Assembly (NCBI RefSeq): GCF_000711985.1
Contig: NZ_KL544005.1
Span: forward strand, 1,377,970-1,441,969
From: Rheinheimera texasensis DSM 17496
Lineage (GTDB): Bacteria; Pseudomonadota; Gammaproteobacteria; Enterobacterales; Alteromonadaceae
DNA length: 64,000 bases
Direction of reading: 5' to 3'
The position numbers and the translations under genes were made by a program. This document shows, piece after piece, positions 59,400 through 64,000 of the stretch (position 1 is the first letter of the stretch; every line of letters starts with the position of its first letter). The notes under the pieces are model-generated. The model saw only the letters and a list, made by a program, of their open reading frames with translations, made no database searches and was not told where the DNA came from.

Positions 59400-60206
59400 T
59401 TATTGATAAGTGAAACTGTACTGAAAGATCACTTTTTGCGTCTGATCAACAATCTCGACCCGCCAGGGGCCACGTTGGTCGTCCAGCAGCCAGTTTTCGC
59501 TGTAGGTTCGCCACGGTGAATCTTCGATTGTCAGCACCGCTTCGGTATGCAGGGTGTCGTGGAAATACCAGCGATGGCGCAGGATTTGACCGGCGTAGTC
59601 TTTTAATTCCGTGAACAGATACAGCCGTTTAATTTGTGAAAAAGCAATCTGCTGGCCCACCGCTTTGCCCGGTTGCAGGTTATTCATCTGATCGGTCAGC
59701 ACAATGCGGCTAAAGCCTTGCGGCAATACCATCTTCTCTGCTGCGGAGATGTTTTCTGCGGGCGTGGCAGTGGCTTGTTGCACTGACGCAGAGGGTTGCG
59801 GCTCTGCCGCCGGTTTGGACTGGCTGACCACTTCTGGCTCTGACACGGCAGGCTCAGGCTCTGCAGGCTGAACAACAGATTCCACCGCTGTCGTCGCGAT
59901 TGCGTGTTGTGGTTCAACAGGGTTCGACAGCGATGTGGCAATGACGGCAGCTGCGGCTGTTGTGGATTGTACTGTTGATTGCGCGGCCTGCTCAGGTTCA
60001 GCGGTAACTGCCGGTTTCAGTGGCTCCACCGGCCGCAACAAAAACTGATAACCAGCCACACCTGCCCCGACTAACATCAAAGATGCCAGCGTGATGCGGG
60101 TTTTTGACCAGGGTGCCGGCTGCACAACAGGCGTATCAGTCTCCGGTGGCAAGGCCGCCGGATGTAATTTCACTTTAACTGTCAGTCTGGATGCAGCTTC
60201 GGACAC
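59400..60206 (-). CDS. DUF2914 membrane protein
   Basis: 268 residues, GTG start with AGGA seven bases before it. A short cytoplasmic N-terminus (about 1-33) precedes one transmembrane helix (about 35-56), then a Glu/Pro/Ala/Thr-rich low-complexity linker (about 60-155) and a C-terminal DUF2914 domain (about 160-268): SQIKRLYLFTELKDYAGQILRHRWYFHDTLHTEAVLTIEDSPWRTYSENWL and GPWRVEIVDQTQKVIFQYSF. The domain faces the periplasm. Function unknown; it lies between the esterase and hemC. Confidence 0.82.
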   Translation of the reverse strand: MSEAASRLTVKVKLHPAALPPETDTPVVQPAPWSKTRITLASLMLVGAGVAGYQFLLRPVEPLKPAVTAEPEQAAQSTVQSTTAAAAVIATSLSNPVEPQHAIATTAVESVVQPAEPEPAVSEPEVVSQSKPAAEPQPSASVQQATATPAENISAAEKMVLPQGFSRIVLTDQMNNLQPGKAVGQQIAFSQIKRLYLFTELKDYAGQILRHRWYFHDTLHTEAVLTIEDSPWRTYSENWLLDDQRGPWRVEIVDQTQKVIFQYSFTYQ

Positions 60207-60231
60207 TATTAATTCCTGTTAGCGCGTTTAG

Positions 60232-60915
60232 TTACAAAGACTCAGCAGGTTGCAGCAACCGCTGCTGGATAAAGCGGCTTAAATCCGCCACTTCCTGCGC
60301 GCACACACTGTGTGCCATGCGGTAATCCAGCCAACTGACCTGAAAACCGGCATATTTTAATGCGTCAAAAGCCGCCTTACCAGCGCTCAAAGGCACCACA
60401 TCGTCCATAGTGCCATGCGCCACCAGCACCGGCGTTGCTTTATTGTGACCAGTCATTTCGGCTTTGAGCTTATCCGGCATACCCATATAAGTGGAGAGCG
60501 CCATCACACCGGCGATTTTATACGGCAGACGCGGTAATAAATGCAGCGCAATCACGCCGCCTTGCGAAAACCCCGCCAGCAGAATTTTTTCCGCCGGCAC
60601 ACCGGAGGCGATGACTTTTTCAATCAGCGTCTGCACCTGGGCTGCCGACTGGCGCACGCCTTCTTCGTCGGCGCGGTTTTGTAAGTCCATGGTTTTTAGG
60701 TCATACCAGGCGCGCATGACAAAACCGTTGTTGATAGTGACTGGCCGCTCCGGCGCATGCGGAAATAAAAAGCGGATGCCGTGACCAGCCGGCAAACGCA
60801 GCTCCGGCACTATCGGCGCAAAACCATGGCCGGAATCACCCAGACCATGCAACCAAATCACTGCAGCTTTGACCGGGCCCGGTGCTGCGACATCGACGTA
60901 AGAGAGATTATTCAT
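60232..60915 (-). CDS. Alpha/beta hydrolase, carboxylesterase/phospholipase type
   Basis: 227 residues from the ATG at 60915; the frame extends to a GTG at 60945 inside cyaY but homology begins at MNNLSYV. The fold motifs are AAVIWLHGLGDSGHGFAPIV (oxyanion HG), GFSQGG with S117, HGTMDDVVP with D171, and AHSVCAQE with H202, giving a full triad. Relatives are broad carboxylesterases or acyl-protein-thioesterase-like enzymes. It lies seven bases after cyaY on the same strand. Confidence 0.88.
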   Translation of the reverse strand: MNNLSYVDVAAPGPVKAAVIWLHGLGDSGHGFAPIVPELRLPAGHGIRFLFPHAPERPVTINNGFVMRAWYDLKTMDLQNRADEEGVRQSAAQVQTLIEKVIASGVPAEKILLAGFSQGGVIALHLLPRLPYKIAGVMALSTYMGMPDKLKAEMTGHNKATPVLVAHGTMDDVVPLSAGKAAFDALKYAGFQVSWLDYRMAHSVCAQEVADLSRFIQQRLLQPAESL

Positions 60916-60922
60916 CCGCTGA

Positions 60923-61237
60923 TTATCCGAAACTGATGGCGGCACCAGCCTGCTTGCTGCCCGCTTCTGCTAATAACTGCCAGAACTCGATACCGGTTCT
61001 GTTATCAATCCACTGCCCGTCGCGCCATTCAAAATGGTGACCATTAAATTTGGTCGCAACCCACAGCTGATGCAAAGGTGCTTGTTTATTAATCACAATT
61101 TTACTGCGATCCGGGAAAATCACATTGACTAAGCCACCATGATTTTCCGTATCGATATCCAGGTCCAGCTGCTCAAAGGCTTCTTCCACTGCCAGCAAGA
61201 CGGCATCGGTTAACTCATCATATTCTACGTCATTCAT
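60923..61237 (-). CDS. cyaY: Iron donor protein CyaY (frataxin)
   Basis: 104 residues, the usual CyaY size, ATG at 61237 with AGGTG six bases before it. The acidic first helix DVEYDELTDAVLLAVEEAFEQLDLDIDTENHGG binds iron in the family, and VNVIFPDRSKIVINKQAPLHQLWVATKFNGHHFEWRDGQWIDNRTG is the conserved sheet. It modulates iron-sulfur cluster assembly on IscU/IscS. A minus-strand TATAAT at 61274-61279 is its likely -10. Divergent from lptM-lysA, the classical arrangement. Confidence 0.96.
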   Translation of the reverse strand: MNDVEYDELTDAVLLAVEEAFEQLDLDIDTENHGGLVNVIFPDRSKIVINKQAPLHQLWVATKFNGHHFEWRDGQWIDNRTGIEFWQLLAEAGSKQAGAAISFG

Positions 61238-61309
61238 CCGCTTCACCTGTTTGCTTTTGCTGTTAAGGATGCGATTATAGAGCGCTCAAGCTTCAAAGAA
61301 ATAAAAATC

Positions 61310-61480
61310 ATGCACGCTGCGTCTTTATCGGTTGGAATTCTGGGTTTATCGCTGTTGCTGCTGGCCGGTTGTGGTCAGAAAGGCCCGCTCACTTTGCCCA
61401 AAGATCCACCACCCGCAGCAGAACCTGCGCCGGCCAAGCCTGCTACGTCTCAACCCGTTCAATCCGATCAGCAAGGGTAA
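61310..61480 (+). CDS. lptM: LptM (YifL) small lipoprotein
   Basis: 56 residues: MHAASLSVGILGLSLLLLAG, then Cys21 of the lipobox LAGC, then GQKGPLTLPKD and a Pro/Ala-rich tail. The text LAGCGQKGPLTLP is diagnostic for LptM, the lipoprotein that assists LptD maturation in the LPS translocon. It is in its usual place directly before lysA, whose GTG start is six bases after this stop. It is easy to miss because of its size. Confidence 0.9.
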   Translation: MHAASLSVGILGLSLLLLAGCGQKGPLTLPKDPPPAAEPAPAKPATSQPVQSDQQG

Positions 61481-61486
61481 TTTCAG

Positions 61487-62740
61487 GTGGATTATTTTCA
61501 TTATCAAAACCAGCAACTGCTGGCCGAACAAGTGCCATTAGCCGACATCGCAGCCCAGTTCGGCACACCCACTTATGTGTATTCCCGCGCTACTATTGAA
61601 CGGCATTACCGCGCTTTTGCGGACGCCGCCGGTAACCGCGCTCATCTGGTGTGTTATGCCGTCAAAGCCAACAGCAATATTGCGCTGCTGAATATCCTGG
61701 CGCGGCTTGGCAGCGGTTTTGATATCGTTTCTGAAGGCGAATTACGTCGCGTATTACAGGCCGGCGGCGATCCGGCCAAAGTAGTATTTTCCGGCGTCGG
61801 TAAAACGGAAGCCGAAATCGAGTTTGCGCTCAACACCGGCATTAAATGTTTTAACGTCGAATCCGAACCGGAACTGGACCGTATTCAAAGCGTGGCTGCC
61901 CGTATTGGCAAAATCGCGCCAATCTCCATCCGGGTTAATCCGGACATCGACGCCAAAACCCACCCTTATATTTCAACCGGCCTTAAAGCCAACAAATTCG
62001 GTATCGACATCTTACGCGCGCCACAGATGTATCAATATGCCGCCAGCCTCAGCCACCTGAAAGTCTGTGGTGTGGATTGCCATATCGGTTCACAGCTGAC
62101 TGAAACCCAGCCGTTTTTGGATGCGTTGGACAAACTGCTGGTGTTGGTTGATACGCTTAAAAGTAACGGCATTACGTTGTCGCATCTGGATATCGGTGGT
62201 GGCCTCGGCGTGACTTATCTTGACGAAACCCCGCCACACCCAAGCGAATACGCCGCCGAAGTATTAAAACGGCTGGATGCGTACCCGGAGTTAACGCTGG
62301 TGTTTGAACCGGGCCGCGCCATTATGGCCAACGCCGGGGTTCTGCTGACTAAAGTCGAATTTCTAAAACCGGGCCAGGAAAAGAATTTTGCCATTGTCGA
62401 TGCGGCAATGAATGACCTGATCCGGCCGGCGCTTTACAGTGCCTGGATGAACATTATTCCGGTCCGGTTGAAACCAGACCTGCAAGCCCAGACTTATGAT
62501 GTGGTAGGCCCGGTCTGTGAAACCGGCGATTTCCTCGGCAAAGACCGCGAGCTGGCGATTGCACCTGGCGATTACCTGGTGGTGCGTTCTGCCGGCGCTT
62601 ATGGTTTTACCATGAGTTCGAATTACAACAGTCGGCCACGCGCCGCTGAAATCCTGGTCGACGGCGATCAGGTCCATCTGGTGCGCCAACGCGAACAGTG
62701 GGCAGATTTATGGCGCGGCGAGCAGCTGCTGCCAACCTGA
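61487..62740 (+). CDS. lysA: Diaminopimelate decarboxylase
   Basis: 417 residues, GTG start (MDYFHYQ) with AAGGG upstream inside the lptM end. PLP-binding K60 in VCYAVKANSN, GSGFDIVSEGEL, HIGSQLTE, LDIGGGLGVTY, EPGRAIMANAG and the GPVCETGDFLGKDREL block with the second-subunit Cys are present. It makes lysine from meso-diaminopimelate, the last step of the pathway. It is followed by dapF, which supplies its substrate. Confidence 0.97.
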   Translation: MDYFHYQNQQLLAEQVPLADIAAQFGTPTYVYSRATIERHYRAFADAAGNRAHLVCYAVKANSNIALLNILARLGSGFDIVSEGELRRVLQAGGDPAKVVFSGVGKTEAEIEFALNTGIKCFNVESEPELDRIQSVAARIGKIAPISIRVNPDIDAKTHPYISTGLKANKFGIDILRAPQMYQYAASLSHLKVCGVDCHIGSQLTETQPFLDALDKLLVLVDTLKSNGITLSHLDIGGGLGVTYLDETPPHPSEYAAEVLKRLDAYPELTLVFEPGRAIMANAGVLLTKVEFLKPGQEKNFAIVDAAMNDLIRPALYSAWMNIIPVRLKPDLQAQTYDVVGPVCETGDFLGKDRELAIAPGDYLVVRSAGAYGFTMSSNYNSRPRAAEILVDGDQVHLVRQREQWADLWRGEQLLPT

Positions 62741-62761
62741 TACAAGGCGGTACCGAACGGC

Positions 62762-63604
62762 ATGTTATTACAGTTCTCAAAAATGCATGGTCTGGGCAAC
62801 GATTTTATGGTGGTGGATGCCGTCAGCCAGAACGTTTTCCTGACCAAAGAACAAATCAAACAGCTGGCTGACCGTAACTTCGGTGTGGGTTTTGACCAGT
62901 TGCTGATGGTGGAACCGCCTTATGATCCGGATCTGGATTTCCACTACCGCATTTTTAACGCAGACGGTTCTGAAGTGGAACAATGCGGCAACGGTGCCCG
63001 TTGTTTTGCCAAGTTTGTCCGCAACAAAGGCCTGACCAATAAATACAAAATTGCCGTCAGTACCAAGTCCGGCAAAATTGTGTTGTACGTTGAGCAGGAC
63101 GGTCAGGTCACCGTGAATATGGGCATTCCGCAATTTGAGCCGGCCAAAGTGCCGTTTAAGGCGCAAAAGCAGGAACTCAATTACATTCTGCATGGCGACG
63201 ACGGCACCGATAGCGCAACGGCCCTGTGTGGAGTGGTGTCGATGGGCAACCCACACGCGGTGATCACCGTTGACGATATTCAAACCGCGCCGGTGAAGTT
63301 GTGGGGGCCGATTTTCGAGAACCACGAGCGCTTCCCGGAACGCGCCAATATCGGTTTTATGCAGGTCATCAATCCTGGTCATATCAAACTGCGGGTATGG
63401 GAACGTGGCGCCGGCGAGACACTGGCCTGCGGTACTGGTGCCTGTGCCGCCGCCGTAGTCGGCCAGATGCAAAAAACCTTGCAGACGCAGGTCCGGGTTG
63501 ACTTACCGGGCGGAAGTCTGCAAATTCGTTGGAACGGCCCAGGCCAGCCGGTCAAAATGACCGGACCGGCTGAACATGTGTTTGACGGACAAATGGTGTT
63601 ATGA
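62762..63604 (+). CDS. dapF: Diaminopimelate epimerase
   Basis: 280 residues. The two catalytic cysteines are C75 in EQCGNGARC and C223 in [37 protein letters not shown] and [10 protein letters not shown] are also conserved. It interconverts LL- and meso-diaminopimelate for lysine and peptidoglycan. It lies 21 bases after lysA and its stop overlaps the next start as ATGA. The ribosome site is weak, so coupling to lysA is likely. Confidence 0.97.
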   Translation: MLLQFSKMHGLGNDFMVVDAVSQNVFLTKEQIKQLADRNFGVGFDQLLMVEPPYDPDLDFHYRIFNADGSEVEQCGNGARCFAKFVRNKGLTNKYKIAVSTKSGKIVLYVEQDGQVTVNMGIPQFEPAKVPFKAQKQELNYILHGDDGTDSATALCGVVSMGNPHAVITVDDIQTAPVKLWGPIFENHERFPERANIGFMQVINPGHIKLRVWERGAGETLACGTGACAAAVVGQMQKTLQTQVRVDLPGGSLQIRWNGPGQPVKMTGPAEHVFDGQMVL

Positions 63605-64000
63605 CGGACGTCACAGACGTAAATGAACTTAAGCACGGTTATCTGCATGACCAGCTGGTGTATCAGTACCTGCTGGAACATCCGGCATTTTTTCAGCATC
63701 ACCCGGAATTGCTGTCGCGACTGCGTTTGCCGCATGCACAGCGCGGCGCAGTGTCGCTGGTTGAACGTCAGATGGAGTTGCAGCGCGAACGGGTCAGAGG
63801 TCTGGAAGAAGACATAACCCGATTGATGACCATCGCCCGGCAAAATGAACATATTTTCTTTGCGCTGAACCAGTTACACCTCGATTTGTTAGCGGCGCGG
63901 CAAAAAACTGACATCCGCCTCGCGCTCAGCGCTTTTGCCAACAAAATGCCGCAAGTGCATGCCTGTAATCTGATTGAATTTAATCACGAAGCCATGGGCG
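63601..64000 (+). CDS. DUF484 family protein, 5' part
   Basis: The gene begins with ATG overlapping the dapF stop (ATGA) and runs off the window; 133 residues are visible. [68 protein letters not shown] is the DUF484 opening with its short coiled coil, leading into a GAF-like domain. In related genomes this gene stands between dapF and xerC, so xerC is expected next. Biochemical role unknown. Confidence 0.9.
   Translation, partial: MTDVTDVNELKHGYLHDQLVYQYLLEHPAFFQHHPELLSRLRLPHAQRGAVSLVERQMELQRERVRGLEEDITRLMTIARQNEHIFFALNQLHLDLLAARQKTDIRLALSAFANKMPQVHACNLIEFNHEAMG

Noticed and set aside
62777-63472. 231-codon open frame opposite dapF
   Set aside because: Shadow of a well-conserved gene; composition follows the third-base pattern of dapF.
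1-64000. CRISPR arrays, insertion sequences, prophage genes, rRNA
   Set aside because: No regularly spaced repeats, transposase, integrase or phage structural genes, and no rRNA sequence were found.

Overview
The window is a chromosomal segment of a gammaproteobacterium. The gene order dapF-lysA-lptM with divergent cyaY, then hemC-hemD-hemX-hemY, plus ubiD-fre, fadM, ppc and a Tn- and phage-free layout, is the arrangement known from Enterobacterales and Alteromonadales. The many short Gln-rich proteins, the abundant GCCGG/CCGGC words and the individual protein types suggest a Rheinheimera/Alishewanella-like aquatic bacterium; the genus is inference. No insertion sequence, prophage, CRISPR array or rRNA was seen. 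One tRNA gene (Gly, anticodon CCC) is present.

Layout. 1-7.9 kb: flavin reductase and alanine/glycine symporter, an AHSA1-type protein, a secreted phosphatase/phosphodiesterase-superfamily enzyme, a YaeR-like VOC protein, a membrane dipeptidase, and two paralogous small lipoproteins flanking an arylamine N-acetyltransferase. 8-10.4 kb: two unknown membrane proteins with a shared C-terminal motif, the second visibly AT-rich. 10.4-15.5 kb: methylthioribose kinase, VOC protein, sialidase-fold protein, TonB-dependent receptor. 15.5-24.6 kb: a compact four-gene operon (acyl-ACP-reductase-like dehydrogenase, RND/MMPL permease, LolA-like periplasmic protein, outer-membrane beta-barrel) beside a divergent two-component system. 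24.7-31.8 kb: a DUF5610 gene behind a sigma-28 promoter, DCC-family protein, ppc, EAL protein, cation/proton antiporter, MhpD-like hydratase. 31.9-38.5 kb: tRNA-Gly, two complementary bacterioferritin subunits, a PadR/HAAS pair, a DUF1501/DUF1800 pair. 38.7-54.5 kb: solute-binding proteins, metC behind a met box, ubiD-ferredoxin-fre, a DUF3142/TPR pair, fadM, a LytTR regulator divergent from an acyltransferase, a secreted cyanophycinase-like protein, a TonB-domain protein. 54.5-64 kb: hemCDXY-mug-csaA, DUF2914, esterase, cyaY, lptM, lysA, dapF and the start of a DUF484 gene.

The most interesting unit is 15.5-21.2 kb. Its first protein keeps the Rossmann motif and the FxCFAEA cysteine of cyanobacterial acyl-ACP reductases, while the other three form a plausible inner membrane-periplasm-outer membrane route. 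All junctions overlap by 1-8 bases. The leader of the first gene folds its own Shine-Dalgarno into a 9-bp stem, and the upstream sensor kinase gene starts on a CATG shared with its divergent response regulator. I read this as a candidate lipid or aldehyde synthesis-and-export system; the substrate is unknown.
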